Notes: generated from the sequence alone by a model not told the origin. DNA of 64,000 nucleotides from Papaver somniferum (GCF_003573695.1 NC_039358.1:194098418-194162417), one strand, 5' to 3'. Positions 48,446 through 60,395 are shown, counted from the first letter of the stretch. Program-made: numbers and translations.

Positions 48446-49400
48446 TATTATGCCATTCTCAAAGGAACAACAAGAGCGACCTTAATTTCAAGAGAAAAGA
48501 AGGATTTATTTGGACATAACAAATCACATACAAGTATGAATTTGAATCCAAAATACTCAATTAAATTAACCACAAGAGAACCCATGATTAATTTAATCGG
48601 AAATTCTCAACATAGGTGAACTTATGGAGACTCAAAAATACACAATTAGATTAATCACAAGAGAACCCATAATTAATATAATCGGAATACACAACCAAAT
48701 TAACCACAAAACGTAATCAATTTAATTGGTCATGCTCGACATAAGAGAACTTACAGAGTAACAACTAAATAACCAAACGAGAATGATTAATTTAGTTGAA
48801 CAAGCTCGACATAAAGTACCTCACGGAGAAACAACTAAGCTAAAAATAACTCAGTCGATTATGCTCAACATAAGACACTTTATGGAACAACACAGTATGT
48901 ACACAAAGATTGTGTATCGGAGATCGACCTTATACCGTGAAATAAGCAAGGATTCATTCTATTTTCCATCACTATTTGCACAATGACATACAATAAACAT
49001 AATCCTTGAAAACAAAAGATTTTAACCTATCTTCCATCAATAATTGACATAATAGTCTTAACTTTTGTATTTGTCAAAAGTTCATTCCTTCATTTATCAA
49101 CACATGCATATCGACATATAAAGGACTTAACTTTCGACAAGGTATGGGACAATCACAGTTCACGGACGCAAACACACATATCCCATAACAAATTACAATA
49201 TATAAAACCATAAAGATTAATACTGCAAAAATCATCTTCCAAACAATTTTAGAATTTAAACTAATAAATCTAAAAACATGAAGATGAAAACGTTGGACAT
49301 AGCTATGTGTAATCACAATAATGGCTATTCCAAACTCTAGTTATTCTTCTAAACAAAACAAGAAAATAGAAGATTTACTAGATGTTAAGACCTTTGAAGA
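48446..49400 (-). repeat. S2 non-coding interior with degenerate tandem repeat
   Basis: About four copies of the CTC(A/G)ACATAAG...GGAG unit (near 48606, 48735, 48804 and 48863). The rest is AT-rich without supported ORFs. Confidence 0.6.
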
Positions 49401-49542
49401 ATTTTTTATCGTCCCCGAACTCCTTGTCGTCAATAGCTATTGGGACATAAGGTTCATGAAGATAGGAGTTAATATCAATAAACCTTCTTGACTGATGTCG
49501 AACCAGGGCCTTCTGAATCTCATGAGTCTTAAACACAAAAGC

Positions 49543-49800
49543 CTATATTTGATGAATCTCCTTTCGCATCTCCTTCAACACTTCAAGAACATCAGAAAAC
49601 TTCTGAGAATTTGAAGGAACAACTCTAGGCTTCCTCACACTTATCAAAAAAAAAAAAAAAAAACTAGGCTTCCTCACAGTCCTTTTTTTTCTTTTCAATG
49701 TCGGAGCTAACGGAGATTTCTCTTTTTCCTTCATGATTGGTGGCTTGACAATCATATTAACATCCTTTCCATCAGAAGACATGGTACTTGGAGCATCCAT
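49543..49800 (-). CDS. Small ORF of S2 (85 aa), function unknown
   Basis: MDAPSTMSSDGKD... start at 49800. It has a Ser-containing N-terminus, a Lys/Arg-rich centre (LKRKKRTVRKP) and a helical end (FSDVLEVLKEMRKEI), stopping at TAG. Past the stop the frame stays open to near 49389 with an acidic end (AIDDKEFGDDKK), so the intact protein may have been about 137 aa, like its S1 and S3 counterparts. A 39-bp in-frame insertion (49640-49678) adds a Phe run. Telo-box-like AACCCTAA is at 49926-49933. Confidence 0.5.
   Translation of the reverse strand: MDAPSTMSSDGKDVNMIVKPPIMKEKEKSPLAPTLKRKKRTVRKPSFFFFFLISVRKPRVVPSNSQKFSDVLEVLKEMRKEIHQI
49640..49663 (+). mobile_element. Ultra-truncated LINE insertion (CTTATC + 18 A)
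   Basis: Flanked by an exact 15-bp direct repeat, CTAGGCTTCCTCACA, at 49625-49639 and 49664-49678. The insert CTTATC-A18 equals the last bases of LINE2 (minus strand ...GACTTATCAAAAAAAA at 50646-50657). It has all the hallmarks of a target-primed insertion with only six non-A bases copied. Confidence 0.75.
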
Positions 49801-50135
49801 AGGCGTATGGGCTTGTGAGAGGAAATCACAATCCCAACAAGTGGTCTTGAGATAAAAAGAAGTTTCAAGGAAGGAAAAAGGAATGCAGGGTTAACCTTTA
49901 ACAGGTTCGTGCACACACAATTCTGAACCCTAAAGAGAGTAAAATTGTCGAGAATAGCCATGCTTAATTGATAGACACAAAACTAAGAAAAGAAAAGAAA
50001 AGAAAAAAAACTTTTCTTAAAATCCTGAGAGGTACACAATCTTGTCTCTTTTGATCAGGCACATGAGACAGGATTTACCAATCAACACAATCAAGTTGTG
50101 CTGCGGTGATCAACGATTTGTCCACCATTTTCCTC

Positions 50136-50640
50136 TTAAGAGGAATACGCAGACCTCTGTCTATCAAAGCGATTTGACCATACTTTCTTCTCTAATGGTC
50201 TTGGTTTATCCTTGGAAACTAACTTCTTAGACGAAGATAAAATCCTACATACCTCAGCGGTCTTCTGAGCAAGTTTAAGCTTGTTTGCTAATTGATTTGC
50301 TCTTCGTTGAAGTTTGTTGACTGCCTCAATTGGTGTTTGTACTTGCAACACTTTGAAAGTTCATGACCCTTTAGAGAACAGTATGAGCACGTCAATCTAG
50401 AATAAAAATCAGGCTTCTGAGATGTGCAAGCAGCTAGACACATGGTGGAACCTGAAACATTACATATAGAGTTTCCAAGAAAGGGGTAAATTTTTTCTTC
50501 CAGATTAGTTGGTTTTCTTCTGAAAGAATATCAAGATTGATGTATGTATTGCTACAATTATCAAAATCCATATTTTCACCAAGAAGTGCAACACTTGATT
50601 TTTTCGTCTTCATTAGAATCATAGCTGTCAGACATTTCAT
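50136..50640 (-). pseudogene. S2 gag, C-terminal part
   Basis: Continuation of gag after LINE2. Frames give DEKSSVALLGENMD and then a second knuckle C-x2-C-x4-H-x4-C (CSYCSLKGHELSKC, 50349-50390), followed by a basic tail ending near 50136. Frame changes or stops between these blocks show decay. The C-terminus ends shortly before the small ORF with no protease. Confidence 0.65.
50630..50640. repeat. TSD of LINE2, left copy (AGACATTTCAT)
   Basis: Identical to 53903-53913. Confidence 0.88.
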
Positions 50641-50743
50641 TAAGATTTTTTTTGATAAGTCAAAAATTTGTATTAATAGATAACAAATTTACAAAGAATA
50701 GTATACAAGAAAAGAGGTCACAACAACCCCAAAAACTTGTAAA

Positions 50744-51190
50744 CTATTTGAATCTAAAATAAGCAACATTTGGATATTCAACTGAAATCAAAAAATCTAG
50801 TCTTCCATCATAATGTAAACTCATCTCCTCATTAAGAAGACAACCTCTCTTAGCCATAGAATCCGCAGAGAAATTAGCCTCCCTATATGTGTGAACAAAC
50901 CGAATTGCATCATATTGTCTACAAACTGCCAACCACCTTAGTTTTGCAAACCAAGGTATATTTTTACTCTTAAAGGCTTCCAATACTCCATAAGAATCAG
51001 TCTGAATACAAATTCGCCTAACTCCCCATCGAACTTCCCATTCCATGCCAACAATAATGCCATATAGCTCCGCCAAGTAGTTAGTAGTAACCCCAAGGCC
51101 AATAGACATAACTCCTATGACTGAACAACTCGCGTCATGCGCCACCACACCAGCACCAGCAACTTCTGGATTCCCTCTCGCCACCCCATC
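50744..51190 (-). pseudogene. LINE2 RNase H domain
   Basis: Same frame as the RT ORF, separated by one TGA (51191-51193) just before CDGVARGNPEVAGAG. The acidic residues of an RNase H fold are present: CDG, LAELYG (Glu), QTDSYG (Asp), FSADSMAK (Asp). It ends at 50744, followed by a short 3' UTR. It looks intact apart from the preceding stop. Confidence 0.85.
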
Positions 51191-51193
51191 ACA

Positions 51194-53425
51194 TCAAATT
51201 TGAATCTCTTTTATCTCCGGAGGTTCCCAAAAGCATTCTAACGGTTGGTGAAGCTTTACCCTTCTATAATTCACTCGGAAATAGTACAGAATAATAACGT
51301 CCTCAGCACAGTTGTGCATGAAACCCTTTAGCCTGGCAGCAAAGTCTTGAATCAACTTCAGAACCCGTTTGAAGAATATACCCCAATTAGGCTGCTGACG
51401 CTGAAAGACAGCCTTATTGCGCATCGCCCAGATTTCTGATCTGATGACAAGATTGTCAATAAGCCACAGATCACGTATCATCCCACTTCTTCCATTTGTT
51501 GCTTTACAAGACAGAACAAGGTTAGCATTAGGAACTAAATTAAAAATATCAGCGATCCAATTCCAAGCACGACCAGCAAACGAGCAATAGAAAAGGACAT
51601 GTTCCAGACTTTCATCTTCCACTCCACAGAGGCAACAACGGTTTGCAAGGTTTATTTTAAACCTCTTCTGAATAACGTCATACGTAGCACAAGCACCACG
51701 AAGAAACTTCCAATTATGCGCAGCTAAGGTTGGGTGAACTTCCTTCCTCCATAAAAGAGTAGTGCCATCAAACTTAGGATATTTCTGCCGAATAATCTCC
51801 TTGGCAGAGCTGACAGTGAAGTTTCCATGAAGGTACGGCTTCCAAATTCTCGTATCTGCACCATTCAGCGTCGTAGGAAAATGGGTACTATCAAAACCCC
51901 CAGCTGTCATGCGAGATAAGTGCTCCACAGGAATGTCCCAATGCCCATCGATTAAAATTGCACTTACCAAAACCGTTCTATCCAGGGTATAATCATTTAG
52001 AATGTTTGCAAAGCACCTTTCTAAGAACCATGCATCGTAATACAGTGAAGTATCTCTACCATCACCAATAAGCACCTTAGTATTAGACTCCACAGTCTTA
52101 TACACATTTCTAATACCCGGAAGAATTGAAGACTTCAGACCTTTCAATTTAATGCAACCATTTCTATTAAAACATTTCGCACGAAGAAAGCCAGCCCATT
52201 TCTTTTTTGAAGTGCGAATTTTCCACCAAAGTTTCATAAGAAGAGCAGTATTCATAGTTTCCAAACGAGTTAATCCCAGAACCCCCTCCTCAAAAGGGAA
52301 ACAGACCTTATCATAAGCAACAACAACAACTCGACTAACATTAGAGTCTCCCGTCCAAATAAAATTTCTAATTGCTCTTTCACACTGTAAAATGAATTTA
52401 CTAGGCCATTTATAAATGACCATGTTGTGAATAGAGTAACTAGCAATAACAGATTTAACAAGCACTAAACGGTCATGAAAAGATAATAAGAAACCTTTCC
52501 AACCAGCAAGTTGATCTTTTATCTTCTCAACAACTCCCGAAATGTGATGATATCTAACAGTTCTAGGCATAATTTGAACCCCCAAATAACGGTCAGTAAA
52601 AGTGGCAACACTCATACCCAAATAGTCAGCAAGATAATTTCTTCTACTTAAAGAGCCCCCACCATAATATATCTTGCTTTTTTGCCTACAAACAGTTTGG
52701 CCAGAAGCAACTTGATATCTACCCAACAAGTCTACGAGATTTTGAAGACTCTTAAGGTTACCTTTACAAAACATCATAATGTCATCATCAAAGAAAAGGT
52801 GAGTAGGAGAGATACCACCTCTTGTAACCATATGGGACATCTTTTTTTCAAGAAAAAGCTTCGAAATATTTCTGCTAAGCACATCCTCAATAAGTAAGAA
52901 AATCAAAGGAGAAAGGGGGTCTCCTTGACGTAAACCTCTAACAATTTTGAAATAACCCTCCGGACTGCCATTCAAAAGAATAGAGATTCTAGCAGAATTC
53001 AATATGTTAAGAATCCAATCACACCACTTATCAGAGAAACCGTAACGACGAAAAACTTCCAAGATAAAAGACCAACTCACCGTGTCAAAAGCTTGGGAGA
53101 TATCAAGTTTTAGGCCAATATTACCATCCTTTGTTTTGATGTGCAGTTCATTAACCATTTCAGAAGCCAGACTAATGTTCTCATGGATATTACGACCCTT
53201 CATAAAAACTACTTGTTCCTCAGAAACAAGATTATCCAAAACACTACCAAGTCTAGTAGCAAGAATCTTAGTAAAAATTTTGAAGAAAAAATTACTAAGA
53301 CCAATAAGGAGAAAATTGCGAAGAGTATTTGCACCTCTTACCTTAGGAAGCAAAATGATAAGGCTAGAATTCACCCCATTTGGAATATGACCAGTACTCC
53401 AACAAAAAATAATCGCCTTAATCAA
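51194..53425 (-). pseudogene. LINE2 RT and zf-RVT, 743-codon open frame
   Basis: Blocks in order: LIILLPKVRGANTLRNF, LIGLSNFFFKIFTKILATRL, KLDISQAFDTVSWSF, GLRQGDPLSPLIF, and the catalytic box THLFFDDDIMMF, where the usual Ala of FADD is Asp. A thumb/connection region follows, then zf-RVT CCLCGVEDESLEHVLFYC (about codons 600-620). It is joined to the upstream fragment by a frameshift near 53430. The long frame indicates recent insertion. Confidence 0.87.
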
Positions 53426-53902
53426 GTCCTCCTGAATAATATCCCAGCAATGACGGTAGAAACAACCAGAAAACCATCCGGACCAGGAGCACTATCAGCT
53501 CTTAAATCAACAACGGCTTGTTTGATTTCTTCAGAAGTAGGAATTCTATCCATGGCAAGACTTTCTTCCTCCGAGATACTAACATGATCATAATTGAATA
53601 AACTATCATCAATAGTAGATTCAATGCCATTAAACTTATCTGCACAGAATTGCACCACATGATCACGCAAAAGATCATAATCCGAAATAGTCTGGCCTGT
53701 ACTATCAACTAATTCCGAAATAGTATTTGAACTCCTACGAATTCTTATACTATTATGGAAGAAAGAAGAGTTGCTTGAACCCTCCGCAATCCACTGGTTT
53801 CTTGATTTTTGCCTAAGCATGGTGTTGTGTTGAAGCCGGGTCTCACTTAGCTTAGACATAGCATCTTTCATAACATGTAGCTTGGTAACATCACTTGGAT
53901 CT
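53422..53902 (-). pseudogene. LINE2 ORF2 segment upstream of RT
   Basis: Minus frame with QKSRNQWIAEGSSNSSFFHNSI (partly conserved linker) and TSEEIKQAVVDLRADSAPGPDGF, the first RT block. A shift near 53430 leads into the next frame. Confidence 0.8.
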
Positions 53903-53913
53903 AGACATTTCAT
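53903..53913. repeat. TSD of LINE2, right copy (AGACATTTCAT)
   Basis: Identical to 50630-50640. Confidence 0.88.
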
Positions 53914-54905
53914 CAAGAGTTGCAGTAAGACCTTTGTTTCCAGTGTATTTTATACGATTTGGACACTCGTTTGCAAAATGACCAAATCCTTTACACTTAA
54001 AGCACTGAGGCATATCCTCGTCACCAGTTTCATCAATATCTCTATTTTAGGAGGAACACGATTATGAGGTTTGACTGATGCTTTAGGCTTATCTCTGGAG
54101 AACCGTTTACTTCTCTTCAACAGAAGATCCCTAAACTGTCTTGTGATCATCGAGATCGATTTGTCAAGATCTTCATCTGATGAATCAGTCTCAGTGTGAT
54201 CGTCTTCAGAGATATACACTTTTTTACTTTTATCAAGTAATTTAGTGTATTTTAGTTCTTTGAACACAACATCCTTAGATTTGGATGAATGCTCATGATC
54301 AAAGATCTTAAGCTTCCCAACCAGCGTTTTTTTGAAGAGATTCTCTAGGTTATTTCCCTCAACGATGGCATGCGTTTTAGAGTCGTATCTAGATGGCAGT
54401 GATCTGAGAATTTTCATCACAATGTCCTTTTCAGGAATAATCTTACCCAATGCAGAAGATGCATTAACAATTTCAGACACTTTGTGATTAAACTCATCAA
54501 ATGTTTCTTCATCTGCCATACGTAGGTTTTCCCAATCGGAATTAAGGTTTTGAAGCCTAGCTTCCTTTTCACTGGTATTACCTTCGAATACGGTTTCTAA
54601 TATATCCCGCGCTTCTTTAGACTTAGTGCAATTTGACACATGGTGTTGAAGATTCGGGGTAATGGCATTCAAACCGTCGGAATTTTGCTTTGCAACAAGT
54701 TCTCGGCAGGGCTGTATTCACCAATATCCTTGGGAACGTTTACATCTCCAACTGCCACAACGGGAGCATTATAGCCATTAACAACATATACCCATGATTG
54801 AAAATCACGTGCTTGAAGAAAAGCTCGCATAGCAATTTTCCACCATAAGTAATTAGAGTCATCGAAGACTGGTGGTACGTTGATAGAGATAACACCTCTG
54901 TCCAT
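53914..54905 (-). pseudogene. S2 gag, N-terminal and central part (UBN2-like)
   Basis: Copia-type nucleocapsid protein. The ATG at 54905 opens MDRGVISINVPPVFDDSNYLWW, the DUF4219-like start. The UBN2-like core follows (HHVSNCTKSKEARDILETVFEG, FDEFNHKVSEIVN, ILRSLPSRYD). A knuckle is encoded at 53963-54004 (CFKCKGFGHFANEC). Frameshifts occur near 54700 and 54030. LINE2 interrupts it downstream of the knuckle. Confidence 0.83.
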
Positions 54906-54957
54906 AGAGTCAGATCGCTACAAACACATACTTGTAAGGTCTTGAACGCGTTTGCCT

Positions 54958-54969
54958 GCTCTGATACCA
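54958..54969 (-). other. S2 primer binding site (tRNA-Met type)
   Basis: Minus strand TGGTATCAGAGC beside the right LTR, identical to S1. Confidence 0.85.
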
Positions 54970-54971
54970 AT

Positions 54972-55627
54972 TGAAAAAGCGGGGGTACAACAACCACACC
55001 CAATATTTCGCTTAGCAATCTGTATGGACAAACTCCAATATACTTTTAAGATAATAACCAAGACTCAATCTACAAAAAGTATATCAAAGAGTTTTATCTC
55101 TCTTTCTCGATTCAATTCTTTCTCAAGCAAATAGAAATCTGCGAGTCTAATTGAATACAAGAGAAATCACTTGAACGGTACCAAAGACCAATGTTCAAGG
55201 ATCAATCAATTTCAATTAACAACCAAAGGTCGGATTTCCAATTGGTTGATTCAAACGCACAACCTGTGATATTTCAATTATATAACAAAATATAATGCGC
55301 AATAGAAATAACACAGACACCAGAATTTTGTTAACGAGGAAACCACAAATGCAGAAAAACCGCGGGACCTAGTCCAGATTGAACACCACACTGTATTAAG
55401 CCGCTACAGACACTAGCCTATTACAAACTAACTTCGGTATGGACTGTAGTTGAACCCCAATCAATCTCACACTGATTCAAGGTACAGTTGTGCTCCTTAC
55501 TTCTCTGATCCCAGCATGATACTACGCACTTGATTCCCTTAGCTGATCTCACCCACAACTAAGAGTTGCTACAACCCAAAGTCAAAGAATTTAATAAACA
55601 AATCTGTACCACACATAAAAGTCTACA
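54972..55627 (-). repeat. S2 5' LTR, first 656 bp
   Basis: Follows 45449 onward closely until GTCTACA, where S3 begins. The remainder should lie beyond the right edge. Confidence 0.85.
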
Positions 55628-56760
55628 TAAAAATGCGGGGTAGAACAACCTCACCCAATATTTCGATTAACAATTTGTATGGACTAACTCTAATATACTT
55701 TTAAGAGAATCAACTAGACAGTCAGACTCAATCTTAATAAAAAGTATATCAAGGAGTTAATATCTCTATCTCTTGATTTAAATCTTACTCAAGCAATCTG
55801 CGAGACTCGATTAAATACAAGAGAGATAAACTTGGATGGTACCAAAGACCAATATCCAAGGATCAATCAATATCCAATCAACAACCAAAGGTTGGATTTC
55901 ACTATTGATCGATACAACACACAACCTGTGATATTTCTATTATATAACAAAATATAATGCCGAATAGAAATAACACAGACACCAGAAATTTTGTTAACGA
56001 GGAAACCGCAAATGCAGAAAAACCCCGGGACCTAGTCCAGATTGAACACCACACTGTATTAATCCGCTACAGACACTAGCCTACTACAAACTAACTTCGG
56101 TCTGGACTGTAGTTGAACCCTAAACAATCTCACACTGATTCAAGGTACAGTTGCGCTCCTTACATATTTGATCCCGGCAGGATATTACGCACTTGATTCC
56201 CATAGCTGATCTTACCCACAACCAAGAGTTGCTACGACCCAAAGTCGAAGACTTTAGTAAACAAATTTGTATCACACAGAAAAGTCTATAAGGATAGATA
56301 AATTTGTCTCCCACAGATAAACCTAAAAGTTTTGTTCTGTCTTTTGATAAAAATCAAGGTGAACAAAAAACCAATTGATAAACAGGACTTATATTCCCGA
56401 AGAACAGCCTAGTATTATCAATCACCTCACAATAATCTAAATCGTATGGTAGTGAAACTAGATATTGCGGAATCACAAACGATGAGACGAAGATGTTTGT
56501 GATTTCTTTTTATCTTGCCCTATCGGAGATATAATCTCAAGCCAATCTTACAATTGAACTCGTACGATAGAAAATGGCAAGATCAGATCGCTCAACTACA
56601 AGAGAAGTAGTTTCACATGGCTTCACAATCCCAATGAAGTCTTTAAGTCGTTAACCGACAGGGTCTCGAGAAGAAACCTACGGTTAAAGGAGAATCGACT
56701 CTAGCAAACCAACTAGTATCACACAGGAGGTGTGGGGATTAGTTTTTCCAGTTACTAGAC

Positions 56761-56775
56761 GTCTCCATTATATAG
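56761..56775 (-). promoter_or_regulatory. TATA box of S3 LTR
   Basis: Minus strand CTATATAATGGAGAC, aligned with S1 and S2. Confidence 0.65.
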
Positions 56776-57320
56776 TGTTCGAATCAGGGTTTGCAATCCA
56801 AGTTACCTTGGTAACAAAGCATTCAATATTCACCGTTAGATGAAAAACCCGATTTATCCGAGCTAATGTCTTTCAACCGTTAGATCGAAACTTAGCTTGT
56901 CACACACAAATGAAATGTATTCATTTAGGTTTGAGTAACCGTACCTAAACGTGTGCATTGGTTGGTTCACAAATGGTTGACCAATGGTTAGCCATATGAG
57001 TGTTTTCATATTAACTTTATTCATCTTTCTCATAACTAGTTCAAATGACTCATAAGAACTAGTTCAAGAGTTGTTCAATTGCTTAGGTCTTTATACATAG
57101 ACACAATTGAAACAAAATCGGTTTGATTCATTTGAATAAATTCATGAACAATATACCCACGGTTTGCAAAGATTGCATTCCTTATAATTTATTGTTTTAA
57201 GTCCATGAACTACCGATTTGAGAATAACTAGCTTGGGTATGCGTATCTTAGCTACCGAATTTTTAGGTTGGTTTTAGTTTCCAAACTCAACAGACTTTTT
57301 CGGGTAAAAAAGTTCCGCCA

Positions 57321-57423
57321 GTACGCGTACGGGTACGCGTACCTAAGGTGACTAGTTTTTTGAGTTCGTAAACTTCAAACTCAGCAGAATTTCACGAACG
57401 TGAATTTCCGCCAGTACGCGTAC
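57321..57423. promoter_or_regulatory. U3 palindromes GTACGCGTAC in S3 LTR
   Basis: Perfect 10-bp palindromes at 57321, 57333 and 57414; the first two are 12 bp apart. The flank CCGCCA before two of them matches S1. They replace GTTCGCGGAC of S1. Confidence 0.62.
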
Positions 57424-57915
57424 ACAACCTGTCTCCTTCACTAATACCGCATGCACATATGCACACACTTGGTTTTCGGCACATGGATTTATACACTAAT
57501 GTGCGAACACACTATATGCTTACATCCATAGGTGGTTACATTTTCTCAACTCTACATTTCAATCATTGAGACAATCTTCTAGAATGTTATAACAGTCGTT
57601 AGACATAAAGAATCGACTATCGTCATCAAAGTTATTTTCAAGATTGAAACGTCATCATGACTTTTGTCATGGGTAAAAATGAAGATGGTTAAAGCAAAAG
57701 CTTACCAACACGTATTTTTCAGAAAAAGATAGGCGAGTAAATTCGGCTCGAAATAGCTAATGCGGATGTATGAAAACTATCATACTTATACGACTTTTGT
57801 CTCAAGAGTAGGAGATAGAGTAGATAGACTTTTGAGTGACAAGATTAGTTCAAGTCTCCACATACCTTTTGGTCGGATGAGGTGCCGCTGGTTCCTTGAG
57901 TAGTTCTTCGTCTTT

Positions 57916-57926
57916 GCAAGATAATC
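57916..57926. repeat. TSD of LINE3, left copy (GCAAGATAATC)
   Basis: Identical to 60385-60395. Confidence 0.9.
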
Positions 57927-57937
57927 ACTTTTTTTTT

Positions 57938-58116
57938 GCTAAGTCCAATAGTTTATTAAGCAAAAAAACGTATTTACAAGTAATTACAAAAGGGAACTCT
58001 AAATCCCCCCACCCCCATAAACCAAAGGGGTTTAAAAAAAACACACTAAAAAAACCCAAAAGGCTGTTAACCAAATATCAATGATAAAACAAAAAAAAAC
58101 GAAGAAAAGAAGACTC
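57938..58116 (-). other. LINE3 3' UTR
   Basis: Follows the ORF1 stop directly. Contains an AATAAA signal (minus strand, in CTTAATAAACTATTGG) shortly before the A tract. Confidence 0.65.
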
Positions 58117-60263
58117 TATTTGCGTTTAGCACTCCCTCTCATTCTTCCTTTCTTCTTGGTCTTGGAAAAAATAACATCCATAACGCCTGTAACTTCAATA
58201 CTAGAGACTTGAATACCATCCAAAAAATTTTCTTCTTCCTCCTCGTCAGAAGTAGAAGTAGAATTACCTGGAACTAGCTTAATTGGAGTTTGAGCTTACT
58301 GATTATTAACATTTACATTCTTAGGTTTATTAAGCCCAGGAGATTTACCATTTTTATCTTTAAAAGCCAGTCTATTATTAACCATATCCCGAGAAGCCTC
58401 CAAATCATCCAAAAGTGCTTTGGCTTGCAAAGAAACTTCTCTTTTCTCCTTCAAAATTTTATCACGCTCCTCTTGAATTTGAGTTGTGTTCTTAGTTGAC
58501 ATTCTATCCTTTAGCTCATTTTTTTCCTTGAAATAATCTTGTCTAAAGTCTGGATTTCGAATAAAATTAGCACGCACATCATTATTCAGAATGTTGCTTG
58601 CTTCTTCAAGTGCCTCTTTAATCAAAATATTATTCATATCAAAAACAATATCCTCCTGCCCGAGTTGTGTTTCCTTGTTAGTCTGAACAGATTTAGTTGA
58701 AGTCCCAACTGAATCTGTAGACTCATAAACCTTGTTATTCTTGTTTTTATTATCATCCACAAGTGTACCCCATTCTTTTAAGTTGTTAACTTCAGCTGCC
58801 ATAGTTGCCGCATCCAAAACAGTATTACCTTGCATATCTTCATCTTCTAAATTTTCATTATCACTTTCTATAACTTCCTCAACATCATCTCTAAAACCCA
58901 ATTCTAATCCTAGAGAATCATATTTGTTTTTGCAAACAAACTCAGAAGAACTGAGCAACTCATCAGTGATAGGAGTAAAAGAAAATTTGGTGTCTGAGTT
59001 CTTACCTTTAACTTGTGTCCAATCATCTCTTAAATCAATCCCACGGACTTGCCTGCAGTTTTGGACACGGATTTGTCATCTAAATTTGAGTTTTTATTTG
59101 ACACAGACTTGGTTTCCAAATCAGGGTCAGACTTGTTTTCCAAATCAGCGTCAAAATCTCCTTCCAAAGTAGAGTTTTTTTTAAACAAGGACTCTTCCAC
59201 AGATTTTGACATAGATACGAACCTGATTTCCTTGGGTTTTCCAACTTCCGTATCATGCTTGGAACTTGAATTACCATCTCTACGTGATTCAGTAGCTTTT
59301 TGAGTATCGTTTTTGCACTTGATCAAATTCAGTTCGCCACTAGCTTGAGTTGAAGCAACTGAAGCAATCTTCTCATCATTTGCATTAGCTGCATGGGAAT
59401 TCTGAATAGCTACAACGTTAATACCTTCCACACCTTTGTCTTTTGGTTGCCACTTCTCAATGGTTTTTTGAACACGTTTTTGGTGTTTAAATACCGAATT
59501 CTTCTTGGCCTTCCTCCTACAATCAACATCTACATGGCCAACAATTTTGCAATGATCGCAAAATTTTGGATATTTCTGAAGTTCTACAAACTGATCAAAA
59601 GACCAACCTCCCACTGTTAAATGAATACAATCTGGAACTTTGTTTGCAAAATCTATATCAACCAAGACCACTGCAAAAGAACCATATTCATGGTTCAACG
59701 TTCTTTTATCCACCATTATAGGTTTGCCTAGGTTTTTTCCAAGCGAAAACAATATTTTTCTGTCCATAACTCCACATATAAACCAGGGAAGTTTACCCAT
59801 ACGGATGCATGAGAAGAATTTTGTTTATCGGGATCAAACCATGGAAACCAATTTTGAAGCTTAAGCTCCTGTTGATTAACCTTCCAATTCTCTCCATCCC
59901 GGACCTTGATCATATCCTCTTCAATTGTAAACTTGATAATAAAAAAACCATTGCTCATAGGAGTGAACTTTACTTTACCCTGACCTAACTTCCATTGATC
60001 TTCTAATGATGTCTTAGCAGCAGTAAAAACGAGATCTTTAAAACCAATCTTCCAATAAGGTTGTACTTCCAAGCCGCACACCCTTCATGGAATAAATCTA
60101 ACGGTATTTCCATGGCTGGTTTATCATCTAAAAAAATAGGGTTTGGTAAAAAGGAAATATCAATATTGGAAATATTCAGCGAGTTTTTACCTCTAACCAT
60201 GTCTGCAAAAGATGCAGACATAAGAGTCGTGTTGCTAGACCCTGTATCATGATTTTCTCCCAT
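58117..60263 (-). pseudogene. LINE3 ORF1 (DUF4283-like, zinc knuckle, basic tail)
   Basis: ATG at 60263 (MGENHDTGSSNT). The DUF4283-like region includes GQGKVKFTPMSNGFFIIKF and LQNWFPWFDPD, followed by the conserved LPWFICG / LGKPIMVD block. A knuckle C-x2-C-x4-H-x4-C is near 59565 (CDHCKIVGHVDVDC). A long acidic, Ser-rich region with a short DLE(N/T)KS repeat follows, then a coiled-coil-like stretch (EERDKILKEKREVSLQAKALLDDLEA), and past a TAA near 58296 a basic tail (KTKKKGRMRGSAKRK) to a TAG near 58117. Frameshifts occur near 60080, 59760 and 59030. It is recognisable over some 690 codons. Confidence 0.8.
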
Positions 60264-60384
60264 TATTGATCATCCAAAGATGATAAAACAATGGAGAAAA
60301 CGTGGAAAACCCTAAAAAAAACCCAAGCAAAAAACGTACACGATGACCGAACATCAGAATTTCCTTTGGATTTGCAATCTCTTC

Positions 60385-60395
60385 GCAAGATAATC
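60385..60395. repeat. TSD of LINE3, right copy (GCAAGATAATC)
   Basis: Identical to 57916-57926; the S3 LTR resumes after it. Confidence 0.9.

Larger units (their letters stand above)
50641..53902 (-). mobile_element. LINE2: 5'-truncated L1-type LINE in S2 gag
   Basis: Minus-strand LINE with A tract at 50646-50652 and an exact 11-bp TSD. The 5' end lies inside ORF2, between endonuclease and RT (first codons DPSDVTKLHVM). It keeps RT, zf-RVT and RNase H. Its ORFs are long, so it is younger than LINE1. Confidence 0.9.
45449..55627 (-). mobile_element. S2: Sirevirus-like gag-only LTR element (right LTR split)
   Basis: Same family as S1 and S3, minus strand. It has a complete left LTR, five-motif PPT array, small ORF (49543-49800), gag (50136-50640 plus 53914-54905, split by LINE2), PBS and the first 656 bp of the right (5') LTR, where S3 is inserted at 55628. 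No pol remnant lies between gag and the small ORF (only 336 bp). The rest of the right LTR is outside the window. Confidence 0.87.
57927..60384 (-). mobile_element. LINE3: ORF1-only LINE
   Basis: Minus-strand element bounded by an exact 11-bp TSD, with a 5' leader, ORF1 (58117-60263), a 3' UTR of about 190 bp and an A tract (57929-57937). There is no endonuclease or RT. Because the 5' end and ORF1 start are present, this is not ordinary 5' truncation. The layout matches half-L1 (HAL1-type) elements known in mammals. Confidence 0.85.

Noticed and set aside
53082..53587. Plus-strand ORFs of 102 and 148 codons
   Set aside because: Antisense to the LINE2 RT, whose motifs are clear on the minus strand.
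58732..59303. Plus-strand ORFs opposite LINE3 ORF1
   Set aside because: Shadows of the acidic Ser-rich part of ORF1.
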